Shown here piece by piece: positions 40,560 to 49,590 of a DNA stretch of 64,000 nt (position 1 is the stretch's first letter; every line of letters starts with the position of its first letter). Origin of the DNA: Alteromonas pelagimontana (lineage in GTDB: Bacteria > Pseudomonadota > Gammaproteobacteria > Enterobacterales > Alteromonadaceae); NCBI RefSeq assembly GCF_002499975.2, contig NZ_CP052766.1, positions 2,294,001-2,358,000 of the forward strand. Direction: 5' to 3'. The notes below the pieces were generated by a model. The model had not been told where the DNA came from. It saw only the letters and a program-made list of their open reading frames with translations, and ran no database searches. A program made the translations under genes and the position numbers.

Positions 40560-42756
40560 TACCATTGTGTCCGCACCGTTACTTGAAGTGAACCGTGTTG
40601 TGGTGCGCGAAGATGACAGTCACGCCTTTACATTAGGGGATAAGACCCTTGTTGAAGATATGCTCCTCGTGCAAGTCGATGTGGGGCTTGATGAGGCCTT
40701 TGCCATCAACATCGAGTCGACGCCCAAAATGCCCATTCGACTGCCGTATCAAGCCCTCTTACACGCCATTAATGGAGGTGGTCTTGATGTCGTGGATATG
40801 GCCTGGGATGACAAAGTCATGCGAGTGTTCGACCAATTAACCCACAGTGAGCAAGCGAGAGCGCAATCCCGCTACGCGTTAATTGCCCCGCTCATTGATG
40901 ATTTAGAGGCCGTGATCCGAAACAGTCACGGAGACGGTGCATTTCAGAGGGTGATTGCAGCCAGCGGTCGCTCGAAACAATATGTGTATGACTGCTTCTG
41001 TGGGTATTTATTCTATGGTCAACGCCGTACGGCGTTGGCTTTACCGATAGGTAAAAATATCTTTCATAAAGCCAAAACGTCCCGAGACATCAGAGTAAAA
41101 CAAGGCCGACCCAATCAGTTCGTGGCACGAGGAAAAATCCTTGATGAGTACGATTTCAAGGCCTTTGCATGGGCACTTAAAAAATACCAAAGTCGTAATG
41201 GGCCCTCCTTGGAGCGTGTGTTTCTCGACATGTTGGGCAAGTTCTACTTTGCATCACGCACTCGCACCGCGACCGCGCTTACTACTGGCAGTAGCCGTTT
41301 TCATGTAGAGCTCAAACCACGTACTGAGCGCCCTACCATCGCGCAATTTACGTATTGGGTAAAAAAGCAATGCGGCGGTAACTTACCGAAGCGTGACCGC
41401 AGGCGACGTAACCCGATTGAGCATAGCAAAGATTTAGCAGGCCGTGCTGGTGACGCGTTTGGTACGGATGATGGTTTTGGTAAAACCTTTGAGCTGGATG
41501 AAACCCCATTCGATGAAGAAGCGGTATCGCAATTTGACGAAACCCGTCAAACCAAGATAGGAAAACCCACCTTATATTTTGTGGTGGACCGCTTCTCGCG
41601 CTACATCACCGGGCTGTATATCACCACAGAAGCACCGTCGTTTAAAACGGTGCGCCAGGCTGTGTTTAATGCTGCAATAAACAAAGATAAATTTTTAGAA
41701 GAGTATGGTTTTGAGCCTGGTGAAGTGAAGTGGGAATTCCACGGCATTCCGACGACTCTGTTTGTGGATAACGCGGAATTCCGCAATCGCAAATCAGAAG
41801 CCGCAGTGAGCGATTTAGCGATGAAAGTACAGTTCGCCAGACGCGGACGCGGCGATGATAAACCCCATGTGGAGCAACTGTTTCGCGTATTCTCGCTCTG
41901 GTTTAAAGGCTTAAGTAAAGGCCAGCAATCTAAATCGCTAGCCGATATCGCAGCACAATTAGCGCGTAAACACGCGTCACTCAATCTCACCGAGCTCTAC
42001 ATCATCGCCATTATTTACATTAACTATCACAACAACCATCGGCGACTCAAAGACTATCAATATTGCAAAGAAATGTTGATGGATGACGTAGCGCCGATCC
42101 CCGCCAAATTGTGTGAATGGGGGCAGCGGTATCGACCTGGTCATACCCTAAAATATGATGAACGGGATCTCTATCGGGCGTTACTGCCGGTGGCCTTGGT
42201 GTCGGTACATCAGCGGGGTATTTACTTTGCTGATGTGGGGCTTTGGTACAACTGTGAGTACGTGCTCGAAAGTGGGCTTCAAGACAAGCTCGTCAGTCGT
42301 AATCGCGTCGTAAAGTTGCGTGCTCGCTACAACGAGAACTTAGTCGATGTCATCTTTCTTGAAACTGATAATGGACTTAAGCCAGCAACGCTTGATGTGC
42401 GCTGCCAGGCTTTTCAAGGGCTCTCATGTTATGAAGCGACATTACAGCGAAAATCCATGGCACGAAATGATGAACTAGCAAAAGATGATGAAATAGAGTT
42501 TGCACTAGGCGTGTCGCAGGCCATGCAACGCATCTTAAAAAATGCTCAGAAAGAAAAGCAGCCGGGCGTCATGCCTTCAACGGCAACACTTAAAGATAAT
42601 CGGAAATTAGAAGCGATTTTGAATCGCTATGCCGACATCAATAAGTTTCTCGCTGCTGTACAGCTAGATCACGTGCAGATTGAGCCTAACGCGCTGCCTG
42701 AGAAACCGGACGGTAAAAATATTTACGATGAATTCGAGGAAGATGATGATGCCTAA
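40549..42756 (+). CDS. tnsB: TnsB DDE transposase
   Basis: A 735-residue transposase. The ATG at 40549 is chosen (AGG five bases upstream); a GTG at 40543 is also in frame. The RNase H-fold catalytic residues are Asp317 (ELDET), Asp407 (LFVDNAEF) and Glu442 (PHVEQLF), giving a DD(34)E core, preceded by helix-turn-helix DNA-binding domains such as IAASGRSKQYVYDCF and followed by a Mu-type C-terminal beta barrel and a TnsC-interacting tail. It binds the AACGAAGAC-type end repeats and joins the 3' ends to target DNA. It overlaps tnsC by 11 bases or so. Confidence 0.95.
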   Translation: MLPSTIVSAPLLEVNRVVVREDDSHAFTLGDKTLVEDMLLVQVDVGLDEAFAINIESTPKMPIRLPYQALLHAINGGGLDVVDMAWDDKVMRVFDQLTHSEQARAQSRYALIAPLIDDLEAVIRNSHGDGAFQRVIAASGRSKQYVYDCFCGYLFYGQRRTALALPIGKNIFHKAKTSRDIRVKQGRPNQFVARGKILDEYDFKAFAWALKKYQSRNGPSLERVFLDMLGKFYFASRTRTATALTTGSSRFHVELKPRTERPTIAQFTYWVKKQCGGNLPKRDRRRRNPIEHSKDLAGRAGDAFGTDDGFGKTFELDETPFDEEAVSQFDETRQTKIGKPTLYFVVDRFSRYITGLYITTEAPSFKTVRQAVFNAAINKDKFLEEYGFEPGEVKWEFHGIPTTLFVDNAEFRNRKSEAAVSDLAMKVQFARRGRGDDKPHVEQLFRVFSLWFKGLSKGQQSKSLADIAAQLARKHASLNLTELYIIAIIYINYHNNHRRLKDYQYCKEMLMDDVAPIPAKLCEWGQRYRPGHTLKYDERDLYRALLPVALVSVHQRGIYFADVGLWYNCEYVLESGLQDKLVSRNRVVKLRARYNENLVDVIFLETDNGLKPATLDVRCQAFQGLSCYEATLQRKSMARNDELAKDDEIEFALGVSQAMQRILKNAQKEKQPGVMPSTATLKDNRKLEAILNRYADINKFLAAVQLDHVQIEPNALPEKPDGKNIYDEFEEDDDA

Positions 42757-44218
42757 GCGTCGCCCTATTACAGTTGCAAAAGCGCACTATACCCCGTCTG
42801 ATGTGGCGATGTATGCGGGTAATCCGCTGATTGAAGCATTGCAACCCCGGCTAGGCTCTAAACTGTTACGCCAACGTTTGACAGTGAAGCCCAACAGCCC
42901 GGATGTGGGGCACTTAAGTGTAGGCGAGCGCGAAGAGCATATACATACGCTGTTCGACATACGTTTGTTATCGCAGCAGCATTTAGACTTGTACTACGAC
43001 ATGTATTCCATGATTCGGTATGGCTATGTGCATCGCAACCCCGTACGGGCGGAAGTGGTCGCCTGGAGCTATGACATCGCCGACCCGAACGTTGAGCAAG
43101 AAGAGGTGACGCAGCCATTGCTAAACGATGCGTCGGCACCGACGGTGGCTGAAGCGTTATTTTTGACGGGCTTTTCGGGTAATGGCAAGTCAACGATGAC
43201 CGAACATCTGCTGCTCAACCTCTTTCCACAAGTCATTGAGCATACTGTCGCTGACTTTGATGAACCACAAGTGGTGTACCTAAAGGTGGATATGCCCCAC
43301 AACGCGTCGCGGGGCGGGTTGATCTCTCGCTTACTTACTGAGTTAGATCGGGTGCTGGCAGCAACGTCCTATGGCGATCCGCGTTATCGCGACGTGATCA
43401 AAAAGAAAAATGGCGACCATATTAAGCTCGATGCGATGGTGGAAGTGCTTATCACGGCGTGTAATCGCCACCATCTCGGGCTTATTGTCATCGATGAGTT
43501 TCAAAACATGAAAGTCGCGTCACTGCGCTACCGCAATGAGATGCTTCAGTTATTCGATGAGCTTGCGAATCAGCTTTTCATTCCCTCTATTAAAATCGGC
43601 ACACCTGACACATTGATGATATTTGATAACGCCCGGCATAAGCGCCGCCTAGGCAAACCGTTTGAGTTAAATCGGTTAAACGAGCCTAAAACCTGGGAGC
43701 GCTTATTGACGATGCTGTATGACTTTCAGCCGCTGGCCCACCCCATTACGCGAGATGACAAGATTGACGCCGTATTATTGCACTTAACCGCAGCAGTTCC
43801 GGCGTTTGTATTGGGGCTTTGGGAAGCGACGCTTATCAAAGCCATACGTACAGGCAAAGAGAAAATGTCGGTTACGCTGATTAAACAAGCGTGTCGAGAA
43901 CGCTTTCCGCTGTTGAGTACCGCCACGCGCAATATCCATCATAACCGCAGAGGGGGCTATGCCGATTTACTGACGGTGCAACAGTACTTAGCAGAAGATA
44001 ACAACGCGTTGGCGCTCAAGCATTTAAATCAGTTTGCTGAAAAAACGGAGGTAAAAGGCGAAGCGGCCAGTGATGTGATTAAGGACATTGATAGTTCGTT
44101 TAATACTGCTGAGCTCAATGCGAAGGAGCGCAACAAGCTCCTGGATATTAAGAAAAAGCTGGTTGAAAAAAGTCAGGCGGTATTAGGTCCACAGACTATT
44201 GAGCATAAAGCCACATGA
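42746..44218 (+). CDS. tnsC: TnsC AAA+ regulator
   Basis: A 490-residue AAA+ ATPase. Of three consecutive ATGs (42743, 42746, 42749) the middle one is six bases from GAGG; a much longer frame begins earlier but inside tnsB. Walker A is TGFSGNGKST at about 141-150 and Walker B is GLIVIDEFQN. It links the TniQ/TnsD-marked target with TnsAB and imposes target immunity. It overlaps tnsB and tniQ (ATGA). Confidence 0.93.
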   Translation: MMPKRRPITVAKAHYTPSDVAMYAGNPLIEALQPRLGSKLLRQRLTVKPNSPDVGHLSVGEREEHIHTLFDIRLLSQQHLDLYYDMYSMIRYGYVHRNPVRAEVVAWSYDIADPNVEQEEVTQPLLNDASAPTVAEALFLTGFSGNGKSTMTEHLLLNLFPQVIEHTVADFDEPQVVYLKVDMPHNASRGGLISRLLTELDRVLAATSYGDPRYRDVIKKKNGDHIKLDAMVEVLITACNRHHLGLIVIDEFQNMKVASLRYRNEMLQLFDELANQLFIPSIKIGTPDTLMIFDNARHKRRLGKPFELNRLNEPKTWERLLTMLYDFQPLAHPITRDDKIDAVLLHLTAAVPAFVLGLWEATLIKAIRTGKEKMSVTLIKQACRERFPLLSTATRNIHHNRRGGYADLLTVQQYLAEDNNALALKHLNQFAEKTEVKGEAASDVIKDIDSSFNTAELNAKERNKLLDIKKKLVEKSQAVLGPQTIEHKAT

Positions 44219-45141
44219 GGTGGTTATCGCTTTACCCGGGTGAACATATCTACAGTGGCCTCATACGCTATCGCATGCGTATGGGGCAAGGTGTCATGAG
44301 TGATAAGCGATTCTTTGCACACAATCATTTGCCGTATCAGTGGTTTCGTTCGCAAGTGCCGCTTAATCACCTCATGCGCGAGACGCTGGATAGCATTGCA
44401 CCGAAGTCTGATGAGCAGTTCACTTTGAGGCTGAATCATACACCGTTTGCACCCTGGTTATTGTCATTGCTCGACGGCATGGCCCCGCAAGAGCTAAAAG
44501 CGGCAAATCATCGCCCCAACACCGAAGAAAACCCGTTTCAAGTGGACCGGCGCTGGAAGTATTGCCCTAAGTGCACACAGGCGCAAAAAGCCAAATGGGG
44601 GGTGAGCTACTGGCGTGCCGCTCATCAATTACCCGGGGCACTTGTCTGCGATGAACATGGCTCGCCACTGCATAGTCATGATGCACTGCGTTATCTAAAT
44701 TTCACGTTGCCTGATAAATGGGAAGGCACCAGCACCCCCGTCCCAATGGTGGATGCATGGCAAGTCAGTTGGCAGCCGTTTATTTACGCTATCGCACGTC
44801 GCCTTCAATGCCAACCAACGTGGGGCGTTGAACTCCGCGACAGTATCTACGAAGTCTTGAAACTATCGAAACCTCTTCGACGAGGTGATCGCACGGTCGT
44901 GAATGCCCTGTTTGCGCAAATGCGCAACGATTTAGGCGAGTCGTGCCTGGCCGGGCTATTTACCGCGTATGCCCGGCAGTTTACCCGCCCGACGAACGTA
45001 TTGTGGATCACGCTCTCGCCTTTCGGGCAGTCAAAGGGTCTGCGCCATCCGTTGTATTGGCTGGCTATTGTGTTTTGGCTAAGGGAACAGCTACCCGCAC
45101 TCAAGGATGAGTATGAAAACGGTGTCACTACAACCTTATGA
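44215..45141 (+). CDS. tniQ: Short TniQ-family targeting protein
   Basis: A 308-residue TniQ-domain protein. The N-terminal part (LSLYPGEHIYSGLIRYR) and the zinc motif YCPKC...CDEH, with Cys117, Cys120, Cys145 and His148, are intact. TniQ proteins recruit TnsC to a chosen target, either as att-site readers or, in CRISPR-associated elements, as partners of Cascade. There is no cas gene nearby, so its targeting pathway is unknown; it might serve mobile-element targets while the larger TnsD serves yhiN. It overlaps tnsC (4 bases) and tnsD (29 bases). Confidence 0.87.
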   Translation: MRWLSLYPGEHIYSGLIRYRMRMGQGVMSDKRFFAHNHLPYQWFRSQVPLNHLMRETLDSIAPKSDEQFTLRLNHTPFAPWLLSLLDGMAPQELKAANHRPNTEENPFQVDRRWKYCPKCTQAQKAKWGVSYWRAAHQLPGALVCDEHGSPLHSHDALRYLNFTLPDKWEGTSTPVPMVDAWQVSWQPFIYAIARRLQCQPTWGVELRDSIYEVLKLSKPLRRGDRTVVNALFAQMRNDLGESCLAGLFTAYARQFTRPTNVLWITLSPFGQSKGLRHPLYWLAIVFWLREQLPALKDEYENGVTTTL

Positions 45142-46693
45142 AACACTGTTTAGCTGGCTAAGCCGCACGCACATCCGCTACGGTGTGGGGCCCGTGGCTC
45201 GCACGTATCACGCATTGCTAGGCAAAACCAAGATGCGGCTGCACCCGTATCTTCCGCAGGGGCTTAGGGATTTTTCAGCGCTCACCGAAAAAAGTACGAG
45301 CACATTACTCTCACAGCATACGCTGTATCCGCTGTTTCGCTTTTTTCATGCCGATGAGCAAGGGCGTCTTAAACATACGCTACTGACCGGTGAGGGCTCT
45401 TCGACCCATGCGGCAAACATTCCTCATGCCCGACTACATATCCCGTTACATCACAAATACCGTCCACTGTGCGCCCGTGAACAGCGTCAGAGGCTGGGTT
45501 TTGCCTATTTTGATATCAGGCACCAACTCCCCGGCCTTATCGCCTGTGAGCGCCACCAGATCACTTTGACCGGTGTGCTGTGTGGAGATGGAGCGCTAGA
45601 TAGTGCCATTGCCCTACCACAAGAGAAATCCCCGGTATCGTCTGTGTCAGCAGTCACAACAGCCTTCAGTCAATTCTGTGTCGCGGTTAGCGAGCAGTGC
45701 AGTACCTCCACCGCCTTGATGCAGCCCTACCAGATGGATAACTATCGCCACCTCCTTGACAGAAAAGGCTATCTGACTCGCCACCACCAACTGCGCTTAC
45801 AGCAAGTAAAGCAGGCCCTAGGGGCGCGTTATGAGACGTTGCAACTCGATAGTGGCACCGAATCTCTGCGTGATTATGCGTTTTTAGGGCCGCTGCTGCG
45901 CCAGCGGACAGGGTATCCAGCGCATCCCTTGAAACACCTTCTTCTCGGGTTTTGGCTCTTTGATGGTGCGTCAACAGGATATCTAAAGACTATTACACCG
46001 GTTGAGCAACAGTCGCTGGCGCTGGCGGATACCGCCAGTCTGGAGGCTAAAACGCTGGCGTTACTCAAACAACAGGTGAGTTTTGCCACGATTGCGAAAC
46101 GCTTGGGTAAATCACGGTGTTATGTACGGCGTATCGCTCAGCTCAACCAGGTAAGCTATCGGCACAATGCCCTGATGTTCGATGCCCGCGTGCGGCATCG
46201 TGTGATCATTCAAGCCTTGTTAGGGCGTCATCGACGTACCATCGCCAACAACCTCGGCGTGGGAATGGGTTATGTGGAGCAAGTGATTGCAAATACCCGG
46301 GGGCTTCGTCAATGGCGACAAGTCCTCACCCACAAGCATAAACGCGTAAAGGCGATCTATGTGATTAAGCAGGCGCGAATAGCCCATCCTGATTGGCTGC
46401 AAAAGGATATCAAGCAACAGGAAAGCCAGGCGTTTTTCTACCTGTATCACCATGATCGGGAAGCGCTCAAACAGTGTCTGCCACCCCGTCGAGCGCCGAC
46501 TCCGCCGCCTTTTGATTGGGCCAAAGAAGATATGCGGCTGATCGCAGCGCTCAAGCAGCTTACTGCGCCGTACCCGCAGTCGCTAAGTGCCGCAGGCAGA
46601 GCGATAAGCGACAACGGGCACTTACGGAAAAACCTGACCAAGTTGCCGCGTACCCATGCGCAACTTGTTGCATATCAAATTATTGATAAATAA
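45113..46693 (+). CDS. tnsD: TnsD/TniQ-like target-site selector with altered zinc motif
   Basis: A 526-residue protein from the ATG at 45113 (AAGG six bases upstream). The N-terminal TniQ domain begins SLQPYETLFSWLSRTHIRYG. In the zinc motif the residue that should be the first cysteine is Arg117 (YRPLC, codon CGT at 45461-45463), while Cys120, Cys145 and His148 remain. The C-terminal half carries at least two helix-turn-helix segments (SFATIAKRLGKSRCYVRRIA and RRTIANNLGVGMGYVEQVIA), as expected of a sequence-specific DNA binder of TnsD size. It is the likely reader of the yhiN attachment site. Confidence 0.88.
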   Translation: MKTVSLQPYETLFSWLSRTHIRYGVGPVARTYHALLGKTKMRLHPYLPQGLRDFSALTEKSTSTLLSQHTLYPLFRFFHADEQGRLKHTLLTGEGSSTHAANIPHARLHIPLHHKYRPLCAREQRQRLGFAYFDIRHQLPGLIACERHQITLTGVLCGDGALDSAIALPQEKSPVSSVSAVTTAFSQFCVAVSEQCSTSTALMQPYQMDNYRHLLDRKGYLTRHHQLRLQQVKQALGARYETLQLDSGTESLRDYAFLGPLLRQRTGYPAHPLKHLLLGFWLFDGASTGYLKTITPVEQQSLALADTASLEAKTLALLKQQVSFATIAKRLGKSRCYVRRIAQLNQVSYRHNALMFDARVRHRVIIQALLGRHRRTIANNLGVGMGYVEQVIANTRGLRQWRQVLTHKHKRVKAIYVIKQARIAHPDWLQKDIKQQESQAFFYLYHHDREALKQCLPPRRAPTPPPFDWAKEDMRLIAALKQLTAPYPQSLSAAGRAISDNGHLRKNLTKLPRTHAQLVAYQIIDK

Positions 46694-47046
46694 TAGTTTT
46701 GTGGTCAAACCAGTCACTCTCTGATGCCGGAATCAATGACTTAGCATTTTTTTTAAAACTGTTACTGTAAAAACCCAAAAAAGGGTCCTACAGATATAAA
46801 TAAGGTAATACGAAAGAGATAACGCCCCTTAAATTGATAAGCAATTGGTGTGATAGGGCTTTTATTGGCTAATGAACAGAATGGATTTTTATCCATTTTG
46901 AGTGAGATAGGTAAGTGAAAACACCACATTGTGTTAAGCAGGCGACCGACTGGAACACGGCCAAGCGAAGCGTGGGAAAATAAGAATGGGTTGAAACCAA
47001 TAAACCGCCCCCAAACCCAATTTTTTTGAGGGGGGACTACCTCAGG
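46694..47046. other. Gene-free stretch downstream of tnsD
   Basis: No convincing coding frame, array or RNA gene was found. A weak hairpin ATGGAT-TTTT-ATCCAT (46881-46896) followed by TT could terminate the tns operon. A run of five C (47008-47012) could pair with six G (47030-47035) just before the next gene. Confidence 0.5.
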
Positions 47047-47388
47047 ATGAAAAGCATGACACGTTGGACAACCACGCGTATTGATAACCACAGCCTCGCC
47101 CGTTTTATCGGTCCCCATCCCTATGTGGTGCTGTCGTGTCACGCTGCTATTCCCGCGCCTCATTTATTTCTATTTTTACGCCTGATGCGTGAGCTCAATA
47201 CACTCGGCGCAGACGATTGTGAATTTCACGTCTTTTACATTGATGTTGATGAGAGAACCGGCATTCCTACACCACAGGTGGAAATTATAGGCGATGCCGA
47301 GAGATCGTTTGAGACTGTGGCTGATAGGTATGAAAGGCTTTATCAACTGACAATAAAACAAAAGCCAAGCTTAAAGCTTGGCTTTTAG
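47047..47388 (+). CDS. Unknown small protein, transposon cargo
   Basis: About 113 residues from ATG 47047 (or 110 from ATG 47056); an in-frame TTG at 47026 is less likely. A G-run at 47030-47035 could serve as ribosome site. The protein reads as one compact globular domain with alternating hydrophobic strands (YVVLSCHAA, FHVFYIDVDE) and an amphipathic C-terminal helix. No family was recognised. The last codons and stop lie within a strong palindrome shared with the convergent gene. Confidence 0.55.
   Translation: MKSMTRWTTTRIDNHSLARFIGPHPYVVLSCHAAIPAPHLFLFLRLMRELNTLGADDCEFHVFYIDVDERTGIPTPQVEIIGDAERSFETVADRYERLYQLTIKQKPSLKLGF
47360..47386. terminator. Strong bidirectional terminator palindrome
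   Basis: AAAAGCCAAGCTT and AAGCTTGGCTTTT are perfect complements around a single base, forming a stem of about eleven pairs with T-rich arms on both strands. It overlaps the end of the 47047 gene and lies eleven bases from the end of the convergent small gene. Confidence 0.85.
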
Positions 47389-47396
47389 AACAGAAA

Positions 47397-47597
47397 TCAA
47401 CGACTGTAAGCCATTCTGGCTATATCACTACGTTCTTTCATCTCTCTTCGCAGTTTATCAGCAGTTTTGTTTAGTTCAGGGGTGATCCAACCTCGGCTCT
47501 GGTATACCTTCAGTTTCGCCGCTCGAGTAATCCTCTCTCGCTCTTTGGGATCTAGTGCTTTTAATTGTTCTGCACTGAGAACAGACATAGTTGTCAT
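47397..47597 (-). CDS. Unknown 66-residue basic helical protein
   Basis: The ATG at 47597 has AGGAG seven bases upstream, so the frame is very probably translated. The protein is short, charged and helical (LKALDPKERERITRAAKLKV and NKTADKLRREMKERSD), with no recognisable family. It might be a small DNA-binding or antitoxin-like protein, but there is no partner toxin in view. Confidence 0.6.
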   Translation of the reverse strand: MTTMSVLSAEQLKALDPKERERITRAAKLKVYQSRGWITPELNKTADKLRREMKERSDIARMAYSR

Positions 47598-47649
47598 AAC
47601 CGCACTCCTTCTGTTGTGCCTTCAGCATAGCAGAGTTTAAAATTATTTG

Positions 47650-48927
47650 CTATTCAGGCTGAATGTATAACCGTTTACGAATTAAAACTAGGTAGGGTTC
47701 AATAATGTTTAGAAAATCAGATACTTTCTCTCCGTTAAACAACAACCCATCTTGATCACGATAAATATTTACAACCCACTTAACGCGTTCCTGTTTAAAA
47801 GCTGATGTCAGAGGGATACTTAATAAAGAATGTGCAATCCCAGTGCTTTCCGTTAAATAGTATTGTCTAAGGTTTCTTTCAACGCTACCTGACCAATTTA
47901 GTGTATTTTCACGTTTGGAGTAGTGATGATAAATATCTCCGATATCCTTCAGGTATGAGTAGCTTCTTTCAGCTACTGCAATTGGCGCTCCTAACAAGTT
48001 TTGATGTTTAGGTTTCTCTTGATTTCTGACCAAAGTGAATGGGAAAGCAATTGGCTTTCTATCTGCATCAGGTATTGGCTCCGGAGTATCTGTAGCCGTT
48101 GTTAATTCGTTATCTTCTAAAATGACAATACCACTATAATCAGAAAAAGGCCCTCCGCTAAATTTCGACGCTTTTTGATGCCACCCTTCAGCATCTTCTG
48201 CTTTCATTTCGTCGTAATAAAATACTTTCATGATGTTGGCACGATACACAATTTTGTGACTGCGACGATTTCGGGCATCCCATTTATTGACTAGATCAAT
48301 GAGTGTGACAAGCAAAAAACGCAAATCTTCCTTTCCGTTTTCTTTCTTTTCGAAAAATGCGGCATTGGTCGTTGAGTATGCTTGTAGAAGCTTGTTTTTC
48401 ACTAATTCTCTAGATTCCGGCGTTTCTTCATTGACCTGAGGAATATCAATGTCTATGTCTTCCAATTTCCCTGAAGGCGGTAGGGTTTCATTGTGAACAT
48501 CTATATCTTGCTCATCAAGCCATGAACATACTTCGAGAAGCATACTTTCCGTCATTGCCATCTGCGCTTCAAATATCTCTAACTGATTCGAAGCCTGATC
48601 GTAATTGCGAGCAAAGTATTCCAAGAAATCAGCAGGTGGAGAGGTAATAATTGATTTGAGAGTATTTTCATCTTTAGCTTCAATAGCGCTGGAACGCGCA
48701 CTGAAAAGGGAAAGCAAAACTAAGAATATTACTATTGCTAACCAGAAATACCAATTTGGCGAACGCTCCCACGAGATGGGGGTAATATCTCTGATTTCAC
48801 TAGAGAAAACTGATACGTATCCACCGTAAGCCAGTGCTGCTGCCCATAACAAAACATTACATGGGGAGCTAACGATAAAGCGCTGCCATAAGGAATTAGG
48901 GCTGTAATTACGATTATAAAAACTCAT
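47650..48927 (-). CDS. Membrane protein with two N-terminal helices and C-terminal GAF-like domain
   Basis: A 425-residue protein. Transmembrane helices are predicted by eye at about 22-42 (NVLLWAAALAYGGYVSVF) and 59-77 (WYFWLAIVIFLVLLSLF). A helical, acidic middle section to about residue 230 is followed by a domain that reads like GAF: VYRANIMKVFYYDE, the loop GIVILEDN, APIAVAERSYSYLKDIG, HSLLSIPLTS and KWVVNIYRDQDGLL. The fold call is tentative. It would be an inner-membrane sensor with a cytoplasmic ligand-binding domain. It follows the 172-residue membrane protein gene on the same strand after 144 bases. No effector domain is recognised. Confidence 0.65.
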   Translation of the reverse strand: MSFYNRNYSPNSLWQRFIVSSPCNVLLWAAALAYGGYVSVFSSEIRDITPISWERSPNWYFWLAIVIFLVLLSLFSARSSAIEAKDENTLKSIITSPPADFLEYFARNYDQASNQLEIFEAQMAMTESMLLEVCSWLDEQDIDVHNETLPPSGKLEDIDIDIPQVNEETPESRELVKNKLLQAYSTTNAAFFEKKENGKEDLRFLLVTLIDLVNKWDARNRRSHKIVYRANIMKVFYYDEMKAEDAEGWHQKASKFSGGPFSDYSGIVILEDNELTTATDTPEPIPDADRKPIAFPFTLVRNQEKPKHQNLLGAPIAVAERSYSYLKDIGDIYHHYSKRENTLNWSGSVERNLRQYYLTESTGIAHSLLSIPLTSAFKQERVKWVVNIYRDQDGLLFNGEKVSDFLNIIEPYLVLIRKRLYIQPE

Positions 48928-49040
48928 CCATGAATATCCGGGGTTTTATGGCAGGAATGCCAGTTCTAATTATCTAGTTATTGATACTACCACATACTAA
49001 ATTTGGTGTGTGCTCGTAAGGGAGAATACATCAACTGATG

Positions 49041-49062
49041 TGTGGGTTCCTTAGAACCCACA
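49041..49062 (-). terminator. Hairpin after the 172-residue membrane protein gene
   Basis: TGTGGGTTC and GAACCCACA form a perfect nine-base stem with a four-base loop nine bases past the stop codon at 49072. There is no T-run, so it may reduce rather than stop readthrough into the next gene. Confidence 0.5.
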
Positions 49063-49071
49063 TGGTTAATT

Positions 49072-49590
49072 TTATTGTTGAGGTGTTTGTGAAGTATTTA
49101 GCGATTCTTCAAGTTGTTCTACCTGGGCTGATAATGTAGAAATTTGCTCTCCTAGTTCTGCCAGTTTTTGGCGGCTATCTAACTCATGAGCTTTTAAATT
49201 TTTCTGTTGAGTTTCGATACCGGTTGATACCGTGTCTTGCTGTGTATCATTCTCACTTTTTTGCAATACACCATCAATCACAATCCACCATAGAAAGATT
49301 ACCGCGACTAATTGCAATAGAAAGTCAAGTAGACTCCACCCCCCTGTAAGCTCGGGATTAACTGAGCGCTTTAATGCTGCTGTGGAGATAGCGATAATCG
49401 CGGACCCTATGAAAAGGTATGTGAAATTTTCTGACATCAACTTCAAAGGCTCATCCGCAAGCCAAAATACTAAACCTAAAAACACTCCAGCAAAGCCTGC
49501 CGAATCGAGCACAGCACTTTTAACGAGCTGCATAAATTTGTATACACCGTACCAAGAAGACTTAGGAATGGTGGGGTTTTGAGAAGTCAT
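49072..49590 (-). CDS. Three-helix membrane protein with C-terminal coiled coil
   Basis: A 172-residue protein whose ATG has AAGGA six bases upstream. Three hydrophobic helices are visible (FAGVFLGLVFWLA, TYLFIGSAIIAISTAAL, and LLQLVAVIFLWWIVIDGVL), then a polar Gln/Glu-rich tail with heptad-like leucines (LAELGEQISTLSAQVEQLEESL). No family was recognised. Its place directly upstream of the GAF-like membrane protein suggests a two-component membrane module; coiled coil tail and small size would suit oligomerisation or partner binding. Confidence 0.65.
   Translation of the reverse strand: MTSQNPTIPKSSWYGVYKFMQLVKSAVLDSAGFAGVFLGLVFWLADEPLKLMSENFTYLFIGSAIIAISTAALKRSVNPELTGGWSLLDFLLQLVAVIFLWWIVIDGVLQKSENDTQQDTVSTGIETQQKNLKAHELDSRQKLAELGEQISTLSAQVEQLEESLNTSQTPQQ

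Noticed and set aside
46762-47163. Leftward 133-residue open frame after tnsD
   Set aside because: Composition is not protein-like and it overlaps the start of the better supported gene at 47047.
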